Positions 35,801-50,800 of a stretch of DNA of 64,000 nt are shown one piece after another. The translations under genes were made by a program, and so were the position numbers. The stretch is from Larimichthys crocea (taxonomy: Eukaryota; Chordata; Actinopteri; Sciaenidae). The notes under the pieces are model-generated. The model searched no databases. It had not been told where the DNA came from and saw only the letters and a program-made list of their open reading frames with translations. Position 1 is the stretch's first letter; each line of letters opens with the position of its first letter. The stretch is from the NCBI RefSeq assembly GCF_000972845.2, contig NC_040028.1:21529582-21593581 (forward strand). Reading direction: 5' to 3'.

Positions 35801-38800
35801 AATGATTTTTTTTGCAGTTGATTAACTGATTGATTGATTGGCTTGTTTTCAGGTGAATGCAGCTTGTGCCAGCCAGGCTTATGTTGCGCCAGGCCTGCTG
35901 GAAGGTCAGGACTACCTGTTCAGGGTCCGAGCTGAGAACAGACTTGGATTTGGCCCATTCACTGTCACCACTGATCCTGTCCGGGCCAGAGACCCCATCT
36001 GTGAGGACACACCTACAATTACTACTTAGATAGAAATACTAAAAACTCACTGTGATTGTTGTATGGCTAATCTTCCTCTTTCTCCCTGTATAGACCCTCC
36101 TGACCCCCCAACCAAGGTGAGGGTCAACCTGGTGACAAAGGACACAGTGACTTTGAGCTGGGAGCCTCCCAAAAACAACGGTGGCTCTCCGGTGAAGCAT
36201 TACATCATCGAACGTTTGAGCTGGGACACCAGCGGCAAGGAGAAGGAGACCTGGAAGCAGTGCAACAAGAGAGAAGTGGAGGAACTCACCTTTGTAGTGG
36301 AGGACCTGAAGGAGGTCAGTACTTCAAAGGAGCTCCAGTTCTTTAACTTGTAAGAAATGAATGTGATAAATGCTCTTACTGACTGGTGACTCTCTTGTTG
36401 TTGATGTGCAGGGAGGAGAATATGAGTTCAGAGTAAAAGCCGTGAACGCTGCTGGACCCAGCCGACCCTCCGCCACCGCCGGACCTCTGGTCATCAAGGA
36501 TCAGACATGTGAGTGACAGATGCTTCAGCCAATCACATGCTGTTAGAAACATTCCTTATATACCACTGTTGACAAAAACTTCACAAGGCTTCTAATAAAA
36601 CATCTGTATGTTTCTGCAGGCGCTCCCACTATTCTGCTGCGTGAGGCCATGGAGGGCGAGGAGGGCTGTGATGTCAGTGTCGTGGCAAAGGTGGGCGGCT
36701 GTCCATTCCCCACGCTTACCTGGCAGAAAGCCACCCTGGCCAAACCTGAGGAGAAGACCGCCGTCCAATATGACCAGCACATCAACAAACTGGTCACACA
36801 GGACAAGTGCACTCTGTTGATCCAGCAGGCCAGCAGGCATGACACTGCCCTCTACAGCCTGACGGCAAGCAACAGCCTGGGCACAGTGACCAAAGACATC
36901 AAGGTCTCCGTGTTTGGTGAGTATTGTGACGTTACATCTGGTTATCATGGTGATAGCTTACCAGAGGTTTTCTCATTTTGATGCTATACGAATGACTCAC
37001 TTTCCTTCCCTCCTCGTGTAGGACCTCCTGGCCCACCTGTTGGACCAATCAAGTTCACCGAAGTCTTTGCAGACAGGATTGGCCTGGCCTGGAACCCTCC
37101 CACAGATGATGGTGGATCCAAGATTACCAACTACGCGGTTGAGAAGCGCGAGGACAACAGGAAGTCCTGGGTCCATGTTTCCAATGACCCCAAGGAGTGT
37201 GCCTACGTGGTGACCCGCCTGACTGAGAACCACGAGTACGAGTTCAGAGTCATGGCCCAGAACAAGTTTGGAGTTGGACCTCCACTGGTCAGCGAATCAG
37301 AGAAGGCCAGAAACTTGTTCAGTAAGTTCAGATGAGTCTACCTGTTGTGTTTCATCATTTAAAGACCTGATTTAAACCTGTAGAGATCCATAACCTCACT
37401 GTTTTACTGATGTATTGGTTATTGATAACTGTCGTGACCTCTTGTAGCTGTCCCGGGTCAGTGTGAGAAACCGACTGTGACTAACGTCTGTCTGGAATCA
37501 ATGACCGTCAACTGGGACGAGCCCAAGTACGATGGTGGCTCCTCCATCACCGGCTACTACGTGGAAAAGAAGGAGACCACCAGCAAGCGCTGGACCCGCG
37601 TTACCCGTGAGCCGATCCGAGCGCTGCCACTGGGCAACAACTGGGATGTCACCGGCTTGCTGGATGGCGCCATGTACCAGTTCAGGGTCATCGCTGTCAA
37701 CGCTGCTGGCTGCGGTTTGCCCAGCGTGCCCTCTGACCCCATACTCTGCAGAGACCCCATCAGTAAGAAAGATTTTTCATGTTGTTAGTTATCTAATAAT
37801 CATTAATAATTTAATAGTTTACAGTGGTTTGTTATCTTTAACCCTAAACTGTTGACATGACATGCAAATGGACACAAAAATAGGGTTAAGGTTAGGATTA
37901 GGGTCTTCCATCAATGTCCACATTGTCCTCAACTCATTTTTTGTGTTTGGATTCGCTTTTTGTCAAAGCAAAAAAAGACACATTTCCACAACCTTCAATA
38001 AATCTAAAATCCAATAAATGTCGATAGACTCACAGTATTTATCTGCGTGTGTCTGATCAGAGCCTCCTGGGCCACCCACTCCGAAGGTGACTGACTGGAC
38101 AAAGTCAACAGTGGAACTGGAGTGGATCCCTCCTCTGGTGGATGGAGGGTCAAAGGTCACAGGTTACATTGTGGAGTTCAAGGAGATTAACAAGGAGGAG
38201 GAGGAAAAGAAAGCTCAGAGGAAGCAGCTGATGCTGGGTGCTGAGGAGGAGAAGGAGCCTGAGACTGATGAGGGCTGGGAGAAGGTAAAAAGTAGACAGA
38301 GATGATCAAAGCAGTAAACAGTCTGTACGGCTTCATATTTAAAAAAAACTTGTTAATGACCAATAACCAAACAAAAGTAAAATCTTGAGGATCGTTGCTC
38401 ATTGTTGTTGATTTTCTGCCTCTCCAGGCAAAGGACACAGAGGTCAGAGGAACCAAGTTCGTTGTGCCCGGTCTGAAGGAAGGCGGTCTGTACAGCTTCA
38501 GAGTCCGAGCCGTTAACGTTGCTGGAGTAGGAGATCCAGGACTTGTGGCTGAGCTGATTGAAGTCAAAGACAGGACAAGTAAGACTCTGATCTACCAGTG
38601 GACAAGTCAAGTGGTGTTTGTAATGAGAAAACTTTCATTTTATTAAATATAAACCTTCACCTTATTCATCAGTTCCTCCTGAGATGGACCTGGACGCCTC
38701 AGTGAAGGAGAAGATTGTGGTCCATGCTGGTGCCACCATCCGCATCATCGCCTACGTATCTGGTAAACCTGCCCCACAGATCACCTGGTGCAGAGATGAT

Positions 38801-41800
38801 GCTGAGGTGCCCAAAGAGGCCGTGGTGGAGACAACAGGCATCTCCAACTCGCTGGTCATTAAGAACTGCAGACGCCAACACCAGGGCATCTACACACTGA
38901 GCGCCAAGAACGAGGGAGGAGAGAGGAAGAAGGCTGTCATTGTGGAGGTCCTGGGTGAGTCGACCTCACCAAAATGAACAAGAATTCAAATTTCTGATTC
39001 CCTGTGTCTTTGTAAGGTGCCACATCTAATCCAAGGTTTCTTAAAAAACAATATCTGACTTTCTGTTGCTTCCTGCAGACGTCCCTGGACCTGTCGGTCA
39101 GCCCTTCGCTGGTGAGAATCTGACAAACGACTCCTGCAAGCTGACCTGGTACTCCCCTGAGGATGACGGTGGGTCTGCCATCACCAACTACATCATTGAG
39201 AAGAGGGAGTCAGACCGCATGGGCTGGACGTCGGTGTCCTACACAGTGACAAGGAATAATGCTGTGGTGCAGGGACTCATTGACGGCAAGGGCTACTTCT
39301 TCAGGATTGCAGCCGAGAACATCATTGGCATGGGACCCTTCATCGAGACTGACAAGATGGTTCTCATTAAGGACCCCATCTGTAAGTCAGAAACATATTA
39401 TATCAAAAACAGGTCACATTTAAGTTTTCTCACCCTTTAAGTCCAGGATTACTTCAGCTATGATGTAAACCAGTCGATCGGTAAACTATGATCATATCGG
39501 GGGTATCTCATTGTCTTTGTTTCCCTTCCAGCCGTCCCAGAGCGTCCAGAGGATCTGATTATCACAGCTATCACTAAGGACTCCATTTCTGTTGCCTGGA
39601 GGCCACCCAAGTATGATGGCGGCGCTGAGGTGACCGGGTACATCCTCGAGTCCCGCATGATTGGCCGTGACAATTTCACACGTGTAGGTGGAGAGGACAA
39701 GCTGATGGACAGGAAGTTCACACTGACGGGACTGAAGGACGGCTCAAGCCACGAGTTCAGAGTCTCCGCCGTCAATCACGTGGGACAGGGCAAATTCTCC
39801 TTCGCCACCAAACCTGTTCAGTGCAAGGACGAGCTCGGTGAGTAACAATAACCTTGTTCAATGCATGTTTCTGATAAGTTATTATTACAAATACTGGGAG
39901 GAGAAATTTCCACTTCTCACGAAGGCTCATTTATTAACCAATGAAACAGAAGAAGGTGTACAGCAAACTTTTTAAAATTTCAAATTGATGTCTCCCTTTT
40001 CTCCTCAGAACCACCCACTCTCGACTTGGACTTCAGGGACAAGATGATGGTGAAGGTGGGAGACAGCTGCACTCTGTCTGGACGCTACTCTGGCAAACCA
40101 GTCCCGGCCATCACCTGGACAAAGAATGATGAGGAACTGAAAACCGACGAGGAGATCGGCCTCCACAGCAGCACTCACCATCTCAGCCTCAACATCAGCA
40201 AGGCCAAGAGAGAACATAGTGGCCGCTACTGTGTCAGCGTGGAAAACGCTGCCGGAGCTCGCACAGGAATCTGCACTGTCACTGTAGTTGGTGAGTCGAG
40301 GAACCGTAAAGCATAGGATGAATCCAATATCAATCAAAGTATAAACACAGAAGGTCACCTGTATGAATGCTTCCTCCTGTCAGACCGTCCTCAGCCTCCA
40401 GAGGGCCCCGTGGTTTTCAATGAGGTCTACAGGAACTACATGATGATCTCCTGGAACCCTCCTCTGGATGATGGAGGCTGTGCAGTCTCCAACTATATCA
40501 TCGAGAAGAGAGACACCAACAGAGACCTGTGGATGCCCGTCACGTCATCCTGCACCAGGACCTCTTGCAGGGTAGGTGAAGCAGTGTTGAAATGCTTAGA
40601 GGGAAAATGTAACGTTCAAGATCCACTGTTTTGTACCAAAGATCCTGAAGGCAAGCACTTTAAGGACAGTGCCAAGGAAATGCCCCTTGACAGTAACTCA
40701 TTAGTACTGACGAATAACTCCTGCTGTCCATTTCTTCAGGTGCCAAAGCTGATCGAGGGTCGTGAGTACATCATTAGGATCATGGCTCAGAACATCTATG
40801 GCATCAGCGATCCGCTGCTGTCTGCAGAGACCAAGGCCAGAGACGTCTACAGTAAGTGCAAACACACTGACAGGAAACATTCATAGATGTTCAAACTGAG
40901 AGGACAACATGGCTAAAGCACAGCTGACACATCCAGCAGTGTCTAAACAGTGGGACTATGTTTGTTTCTATTGCAGAAGTACCTGATGCTCCTAAACAGC
41001 CCACAGTGAAGGAAGTGTTCCATGACTCTGCCCTCCTCAGCTGGGAGCCACCTGCAGACGGAGGAAAACCAATCACAGGTTACATTGTGGAGAGGAAGGA
41101 GACCATGGCCAACAGGTACACAAAGACAAAGAGCAGGAAAACCTCTGTAGATTAGGGGGTGAAGATACACCGTTTCACTGAAAAATGTTTTGATGAGAGA
41201 AAAAAAACGTACCTCTTAAACCCCCCTAAGATGTAAAACAGACTGCTACATTCTGTTTTTTCATGAGCTGTTAATGTTTCTGCTCACAGGTGGGTCCGCT
41301 GTAACACTGAGAGAATCCATCCAAAGGTGGAGTACTGCGTGACAGAGCTTCTGGAAGGTTGTGAGTACGAGTTCAGAGTCAGCGCTGAGAATGAGGTGGG
41401 AGCCGGAGACCCAAGCCCACCATCCAAACCCATCTTCGCCAAAGATCCCATCGGTAAGTTTGGCTCTTAGGATATCTTTTTATTTTATTGCTCTGCCTGT
41501 ATATACTCACTGCAATGATTTGTCCCTGTCCTTTGTCACAGTGAAACCCAGTCCACCAGTAAACTTCCAGGTCATTGACTTCACCAAGGAGTCAGCAACT
41601 CTGTCCTGGGAGCCACCCACCGACACCGGCAGAGGAAAGATCTTCGGATACCTGCTGGAGTTCCAGAAGGCTGGAGAGGAGGAATGGAGCAAGGTATGGT
41701 GATGATCTTTCATGATCTTTGCACTGCATCTTCTCTAAATCTTAAAGTAAAATCTAACATGAATCTCTTGTCCGGCTGCTGTCCTCAGGTGAACCAGACT

Positions 41801-44800
41801 CCAGACTCCTGCCAGCAGACCAACTTTAAGGTGATTAACCTGGATGACGGTGTTCTGTACCGCTTCAGAGTCATGGCTGTCAATGCTGCTGGAGAGTCCG
41901 AGCCAGCCAACCTAGCAGAACCAGTCAGAGTGCAGGACAGACTTGGTAAGTGAGTGGTTCAATATTGAACCACCTTGTAACTTTGATTTGAGTCAGGCTC
42001 TCTACATCAAATGTTATATTACAGTGTTAATTATTGTTCCCCCTTTACCCTCCAGAACCCCCAGAGCTGATTCTGGATGCCGCAATGACCCGAGAGGTGA
42101 AGGCCATGGCTGGCACTCACATCACTCTGATGGCCGAAATCAAAGGTGTCCCATTCCCCACCGTCACCTGGAAAAAGAATGAAGCTGAAGTGCCCACCAG
42201 GGCCGACATTGAAACCAACCAGACAGGCACCAAGCTGGAGATGAGGTTCTGCAACCGTGGTGACTGTGGAGACTACACCCTAACTGTGGAGAACCCAGTA
42301 GGATCCAAGACCGCTACATGCACAGTTCTGGTTCTTGGTAAGGATTGCACAAAGGTTTTTAAGTGGAGTTTTTAAGTGTGACACATTTAGTTAATTCCAT
42401 TTTGCATCGGACATAAATGAAAAGTCAATCTCAACAGAACTGTGACAGTCCTCATGTGTTTTCTTCAGACAAACCTGGTCCCATCCAACACCTCAGGGTG
42501 TCTGACGTCAGAAGCGACTCTGCTTACCTGTCCTGGAAGGACCCAGAGGACAATGGTGGTACTCGCATCACTAACTTCGTGGTGGAGAAGAAAGACACTG
42601 CATCCACTCAGTGGGTCCCTGTCTGCTCCACATCCAAGAAACGCAGCATGACGCTAAAACACCTGATGGAGGGCACATCCTACTCATTCAGAGTTGCTGC
42701 TGAGAACCAGTTTGGCCGCAGTGAATATGTTGAGACACCAAAGGCCATCAAAGCAATGAACCCACTTTGTGAGTAACAGAACAGCAAACATTTGATCAGC
42801 AGACCAATGTGTTGTATTATGTTGTACTGAAAACAAATAGAAATAGAAAGATTTGCACACAAGTAAGGCTGCAGCGATTACTCGATGTAATGGATTACAT
42901 CGGTGATAAAAATTTGTTGACGAAATATTATCGTCGATGCATCATATCATTAAAACCCATCACATCGTGTTAAATAAATTATGTTTCAAAGATTTCAGCC
43001 GGAGCAAATCTCATTAGCACTGCTACAAGCATACACACTACAGGAAATGTACCACGGGAAGACTGAGCTGTCATAGCATGGCAGCACTACGTCAATGCAA
43101 ACTTTTATTTTCAACTAAAATAAAATACAAGTTATTTGTCTTAGTTATCGGTGAGTTAATGGACATTTTTGTGGTGGTTAGTAACATATTGTTGCTGTCG
43201 GGCGGAGACCTCCTGTGTCCCACACCGAGTTTGATCGGTCAAATCTGGTCAGAAATGTTTGTGTGTCTTTATATTAGCTTACCAACCTACAAGCAAATCA
43301 AACCCAAATAGATACAAAGACATATTCATCCATTAGTGTGCAACCAAAACAGGATTTATTAAAATACAAAATGCGAAGCTCTGTGGTTGTTGTGAGCTCA
43401 TGCTCCCCCATGTCATCAGACAAGAGCTGCATTGGAGATATACAGACCAGGTGACGCTCTTTGAATACTTTCATTTGTTAATTATGTGCACAGACTTGAA
43501 GGGTGGCAGGACAATGATTCTGCCTAACAACGACAATATCAATAATTCATGTGTAGGGTATTAAATCAGTACAAATCAGTGATGTCATGAATTGGATATT
43601 ACACTGAATAGTAAACCTCCATTTCATCTCAGTCTCAGTCATTTCATCTGTGATTTGGAGCATATTAATTAACTTGTAAGATACTCATCAATTAAAAAAT
43701 CAGTAATAATTGGTATTAGGTATAAGATTGTGATAAAACATGATGCACACACTTCAGCTTCTGAAATGATGCATCTTTCTGTTTTGTTCTATTTCAACAG
43801 AAATAATCGTGGCTCATCGACTAATCAAAAAAATAATTGATAGATTAGTCGACAACAAAAATAATCGTTAGTTGCAGCCCTACACACAAGTGGAGATTGT
43901 TGTGCTGACATGGCAACAACTATTGTGAATCAACCTCCTTTGGGACCAAAGATGGTAGTGTCTCTGTAGTGAATGCTGAAACTCTTTTCTTCTGTCCCAC
44001 CAGTCCCACCTGGTCCTCCCAAAGACCTGCACCACAAAGATGTGGACAAGACTGAAGTGTGGTTGGTCTGGAACTGGCCTGATCGCAATGGAGGAAGTGC
44101 AATCACAGGCTTCCTGGTGGAGTATCAGGAAGAGGGAGAGAAAGAGTGGGACGAGTGGAAGACCGTCAGTATCCCTGAAAGCCATGTCACAGGCCTGGAA
44201 GAAGGAAAGACCTACCGCTTCAGAGTGAGGGCTGAGAACGCCATTGGCCTCAGCAGACCCGACACCACCGTTCCTATTCTCTGCCAGGAGAAACTCGGTG
44301 AGATACAGGCTAAATCTCCAACATTCTACATCACTGATATGAGAATTCAGCAATCCTTTTTGTAGCATTTGTGCAGAGGTAGCTCCTTATAGTCCCCATC
44401 AGAAAACTAACCCCTTGAACTGGTATTTATCATCACCAATCAAAGCAAAGAAATGGTAGATGTTCTTCTGTTGTGCAGACTGTTAGTCAGTTAGCATTGC
44501 TATTTTCAGTGTTTTTGAACATAATGGATGTACTAACACAAGGTAACCTCCTCTGTCTTCATGTCCACAGTGCCCCCACTTGTCGAGGTCGACGTTAAGC
44601 TCATTGAAGGCATCGTTGTGAAGGCAGGCACTACGATCAGAATGCCAGCTATCATGAGGGGAATCCCTGTTCCCACTGCCAAGTGGTCTATCGAAGGAGA
44701 GGAGATCACCAGCCAGGGCAACATCAAGATAGACACTGACAACTTCTCCACTGTGCTTAGCATTAATGATTGCACAAGGAACCACACTGGAACCTACCTT

Positions 44801-47800
44801 CTCTCTGTGTCCAATCCAGCTGGAACCAAGACAGTGGCCTTGAACGCAACTGTCCTGGATGTTCCTGCTGCTCCTATTGGTCCTGTCAACATCCTGGAAG
44901 TCACTCCAGACTCCATGATGATTGAATGGCGTCCTCCCAAGGATGATGGCGGTAGTCCTATCACCAGCTACATTGTGGAGAAGAGAGAGTCTAACAAGGA
45001 AACCTGGGGAGGTGTCAGCTCTGGTGGCCTTGGCACCCAGCTCAATATCACCCGTCTGCAGAAGGGAGCTGAGTATGTTATTCGCATCCGTGCTGTGAAC
45101 AAGATGGGTGCCGGCGCTCCTTTGGAGAGCAAGCCCACTGTGGCTGAGCACTCCTTCATGCCACCCAGCCAGCCTGGTAAGCCACAGCCATCTGATGTCT
45201 CAGAGGATTCTGTTACTGTTGGCTGGACCATGCCCCTGTCTGATGGTGGCAGTCAGATCACTGGCTACATCATTGAGCGCAGACACAAGGGAGGAAAATG
45301 GATCCGTGTCAACAAGACACCCTGCAAGGATTTGAGGTACAGAGTCCTGGGTCTGTTTGAGGGCAATGAGTATGAGTTCAGAGTGTTTGCTGAGAATATT
45401 GCTGGCTACAGCGGCCCCTCTCCAATCTCTGACCCCTGCAAGCCTTGCAGACCCATCACTGTCCCCAGCCCCCCAGTTAACCCCAAAGTTAAAGATTACA
45501 GCAAGACCACTGCTGACCTGGTGTGGACCAAACCGAACAAAGATGGAGGCAGCCCCATCCTAGGCTACACTGTGGAAATGAAGAAGGCAGACACAGAGGA
45601 ATGGAAAAAAGTGAACCTGGATGATTTTATCAAACAGTGTGCCTACATGGTGAAAGGTCTGGAGGAGGGCGTGACCTACAGATTCAGAGTCTATGCCTCA
45701 AATATGGTTGGAGATGGAGAGCCCAGAGAAATCCCAGAGTCCATCACTACTCAGGATATCCTCATCCCTCCAGAGATTGAGATGGATGCCAGCTGCCGTG
45801 AGCGTGTCACTGTGCGTGTTGGACACAACGTCAACATCACAGGCTACATCAAAGCCCGCCCTGATCCTGAAGTGATTTGGTCAAAGGGGGAAACAGCTCT
45901 GGAAAGTAGCAAACGTATCACCATCACTCAGAACTTCCCTCTTGTCCACCTGAGGATAAAAGAGGCCACAAGAGCTGACCATGGCAAATACTACCTGAAG
46001 GCTTCGAATGAGGGTGGTGAGGCCATCTGTCCCATCACAGTCAATGTGCTTGACAGACCCAGCCACTGCCAGAATCTGCACGTGACATACGCCACCAAGG
46101 ACTCATGCATGGTTAACTGGGAAGCCCCTAAGGACAACGGTGGATCTGAGATCACCAACTACATTGTGGAGTGCCGTGAGCCCAGCATTAGCATGTGGTC
46201 CATGATCTCCTCCAATTGCACTAATCGTAAGATCAAGACCAAGCTTATGGAGGGCCACGAATACTTGTTCCGTGTCTGTGCCGAGAACAAGATGGGCCCA
46301 GGACCCACTGTGGAGACCAAGACCCCTCTGCTGGCTATTGACCCAATCGAGAAGCCCGGAGAGCCTGAGCAATTTAGAGCCACTGACATTGGTAAGAACT
46401 ACGTCTCTCTGAGATGGAGGAAGCCTGACTATGATGGTGGCAGCCCCAACCTGTCCTACAACCTTGAGAGCAAGGATAAGGATGCTGAGGCATGGGAGAA
46501 ACTCGGCTCTCTTACTGACACCTTCTTCCTGGCTAGTAAATGCCTGGAGAACCATACATACACCTTCAGGTAGGTCACTTAAACCTTACTTTAAAAAGAT
46601 GTTGTTTGTTTCAGAGGGTTGACCAGGAATTGTTTTTCAGCATTGCCAAATCCAGTGTAAATTACTTTTAAATAGTAATTTTATTATTTGTTATTTAGGG
46701 TGCAGACCGTCAATGAGGGAGGTGAGAGTGCTTGGGTGAATCTCGCTGATGTTCTTGTGAGGGAGGAGATCCAGAAGCCTGTCATTGACCTGAAGCTAGC
46801 AGGAACTTTGACAGTGAAGGCCGGAGAATCTGTCAGGATGGAGGCCGGCCTCAGAGGAAAGCCCCAACCTGAGGTCAAATGGACAAAAGAAAAGGCTGTT
46901 GGAGACAACCCCAGAATCAGCTATGAGTCTGGCCCTGACTACTCCAAATTCCTTTTGACAAAGTCCAGACGTACTGACACTGGAAAGTATATCATCACTG
47001 CCACTAACTCAGCTGGCACCTTCACAGCATACGCCACCGTCAATGTCCTGGATGTGCCTGGTCCAGTGAGAAACCTTAGGATTACCGGCATTGGAGCTGA
47101 CAAGTGCAGAGTGGTGTGGGATACTCCGGAGGATGATGGAGGTTGTGAGGTGGACAGCTACATCCTGGAGAAATGCGAGACCAGGAGAATGGTCTGGTCA
47201 ACATACTCAGCCTCTGTGGTCACACCATACTGCAATATCAGTCGTCTGGTGGAGGGCAATGAGTACATTTTCAGAGTGAGAGCTGAGAACAAGATGGGAA
47301 CTGGCCCTGCCATGGAGAGCAAGCCTGTTACTGTCAAGACTCAGTTCAACAAACCTGGACCCCCTGAAGCTCCTGAGGTCACCAAGGTGAGTAGAAGTTC
47401 CTTTTTTTAATCAAATTGGCTCACATTTATGTACTACTCATCTCATGTCTGTATGCAGTCAAGTTGTGAATGTTTACTCACATTGTTAATATGTTATCTA
47501 GGTGAGCAAAGATGAGATGACAGTTGTCTGGGCTCCTCCTGAGAGTGATGGTGGCAAGTCAATCACTGGTTACATTCTGGAGAGAAAAGAGAAGAGAGCA
47601 GTACGCTGGGTGCCATGCAACAAGAGCCCGATCTCCGAGAGACGCATGAAAGTCACCAACCTGATTCCCAACCATGAGTACCAATTCAGGGTGAAGGCTG
47701 AGAATGAGGTTGGCCTGGGAGAGCCCAGCAAACCCTGCAGACCTGTTGCAGCCAAAGATCCCATTGGTGAGTTTACAGTTGCTGTCACAGTTTATTCAGT

Positions 47801-50800
47801 GAACATGAACAAAATGTCAGAGATGGGCTTGAAAGACATTTCCCCTGTGTCTGGTGTTCCAGTATTTTTTTAAACTTTGTTTTTCTGTCTTTAACTGCAG
47901 AGCCCCCTGGCCCCCCTGCATTCCTGAAGGTAGGCGACAGCACCAAGACCTCTATCACTCTGACCTGGTCTAAACCTGTGTATGATGGTGGTGCCCCCAT
48001 CATCGGCTACAGCTTAGACTTGAGACTGAAGAGTGATGCAGACCCTGAGAAGCCCTCAGTGGGCTGGAAGAGAATTGACACCCATGGCCCATTGGTGATG
48101 ACAGAGTTTACCATTGGCCAGCTGGATGAGAAGCTGGAGTATGATTTCAAGGTATCCGCCAGAAACCAGGTAGGCTGGGGACCCCATGCCTACTTGAGGG
48201 AGGCCGTCTCACCCAAAGAGATCCTGGGTAAGAATGAACAGCTGTAGCCAAACCTTAATAAATCCACTGAATTACATATGGCGGGAGTAGTAACCACACA
48301 AAAATACAATGCAAAATACAACACTCTAATTATCTTAACATCAATATGTTTCTTTGGCAACAGAGGCTCCAGAAATCGACCTAGATGCTAGTCTTAGGAA
48401 AGGCCTGGCTGTCAGGGCCGGCTGTCCAATCAGGCTTTTTGCTGTGATCAGAGGAAGGCCCACCCCCAAGGTTACCTGGAAGCGCATGGGTGTGGATAAT
48501 GTGATCCGCCGAGGTCATGTGGACCAGGTTGACACCATGTCCTTCCTGGTCATCCCTGAGAGTACCAGAGAGGATTCTGGAAGATACTCGCTGACTCTGT
48601 CCAACTCAGCTGGAGAAAAAGCTGTATATGTCCATGTCAAAGTCCTTGGTGAGAAAACAATGACAAGATTAATTTTTAAAGCATTTGCATTTAAAAGCAT
48701 TTAAAGGTAGCTGAAACTGACCTGAGTGATTTTTAAATTCATCCTCTGCAGATACTCCTGGTCCGGTTGGCGGCCTGGAGGCAACCAACATTACCAAGGC
48801 GACAGCCCAACTGTCCTGGTTGCCACCAGAGAATGACGGTGGCAGCCACATCACTAACTACATTGTGGAGAAACGTGAGGTGGATAGGAAGACCTGGAAC
48901 AAGTGCACAGAGGAACTGAAAAAGACCAGCTTTAAGATTACCAACCTGACGCCTGGTATTGAGTACTACTTCAGGGTCATGGCCTGCAACAAATATGGCA
49001 TTGGAGTTCCTCAGGACTCACCTAAGTCCTACCTGGCTGTTGATGCCATCAGTGAGTGTCACCACAGAAAATTGATTTAAGATTTAGCATGTAAACCCCT
49101 ATGTTTTTCCTTTTTTATTCCTCCTAACACTTGCCGTTTGTTGCATTCAGGTGAGCCGGATCCTCCGAAGAAGATGGATGTTTTGGAGATCACCAAGAAT
49201 AGTGCCACACTGGCCTGGCTGAAGCCACTCAGAGATGGAGGAGCCAAAATTAATGGTTATGTGGTGGACTACCAAGAGGAGGGTGCACCCGAGGACAAGT
49301 GGACACCTTACTCTGTTGTCAAAGACATGACTATCGTGGTGGTTGGTCTGAACGAAGGAAAGAAGTACAAGTTCAGAGTGGCAGCCAGGAACTCGGTGGG
49401 AGTCAGCCTGGCCCGAGAGGCAGAGGGAGTGTTTGAGGTCAAGGAACAGCTCAGTGAGTAGAAACAGAGTTGTAGTGACTCAAATATCTAACTCCTTGTT
49501 ATATTAAAAGTTAAAATCATCTTATCAATCTCTGAAATGACATTTTCTTTTTCCTCACAGTGCCTACTAAGGTCATCATGCCTGACATTGTGACAGTCAG
49601 AGCTGGATCCAAGATGGTGGTTGAGGCCATTGTTGCAGGCAAACCAGTTCCCGTCTGCAAGTGGAAGCAGGGCAATGAGGACGTGCTGACCTCTGACCGC
49701 CTGTCTGTTGTAAAGACACTGAATACCTGCACACTCATCATTAAGAACGTGACGAGAAAGGACAGTGGCTACTATAGCCTAGCAGCTGAGAACAGCACCT
49801 CCAAGGTCAACCAGATTCTCAGAGTCATCGTCATGGGTCAGTTTCCACAACAGATGCTGTTAAAGCTGTTTAAAACTGAAAAAGACATGCTACAGACCAG
49901 GTCATGGTTAGGAGTTTTGTTGTTATTATTAATGACTAATTTAATCTACAGACATCCCTGGACCCCCTGAAGCTCCTCTAGAGATCACTGAACAGGACAT
50001 CGATGCTTGCACGCTGCTTTGGAACTCTCCACAGGAGGATGGTGGCAGCAATATCACCAACTATATTGTAGAGAAGTGTGACGTCAGCCAGGGTGACTGG
50101 GTCACTGTGTCCTCATCCTGCACCAAAACCAGCTTTAGAATGGCCAAACTGACACCTGGCAAAGAGTATGGATTCCGTGTCCGTGCTGAGAACAGGCTCG
50201 GTATTGGTGAGCCCATTTACTCTGAGAAGATGATTGCCAGATATCCATTTGGTGAGTCTGAGCTAAATTATTTAATTTTAGTTGCTAGTAACCAATATTG
50301 CAACAACACATTATTAACTGGCTGTTTTCTTTTTCTCCAAAGATCCTCCCAGTGAGCCCAGAAGCCTGCAGATCAACAAGATCTTCAAGGACTTTGTCAT
50401 CCTCTCATGGGAGCGGCCCAGCAGCGACGGCGGCACCCCCATCACTGGATACTGCATTGAAAAGAAGGAAAGGAACAGCCTTCTGTGGGTGAAGGCCAAT
50501 GAGTCTTTGGTCAAAGCCACACAGTACACCTGCACCGGACTGATTGAGGGTCTGGAATATACCTTTAGGGTATCAGCACTCAACATAGCTGGACAGGGCA
50601 AACCTTGCAAACAGACTGACTTCATCACCGCTAGGACTGCTATTGGTATGAAAATTACCTTGATTATTCACACTCTTGTCCACTCAAACACAACCTTCTC
50701 CCTTGTTCAGACAGCATAATTGAGTCTACAATCTTTTGTTTCCATCCAGACCCACCAGGTAAACCTGAGGCCATGGATGTGACCAAGAACTCTGTCTCAC

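Noticed and set aside
37881..37906. Telomere-like tagggttaaggttaggattaggg
   Set aside because: Too short and imperfect to be an interstitial telomere; common chance phrase in fish introns.
44561..44570. In-frame ATG 10 bp before the 1999-bp exon as a second internal start
   Set aside because: No TATA, CCAAT or long upstream intron; the bases are a normal acceptor context (tgtccacag). It shows how easily such ATGs arise by chance.
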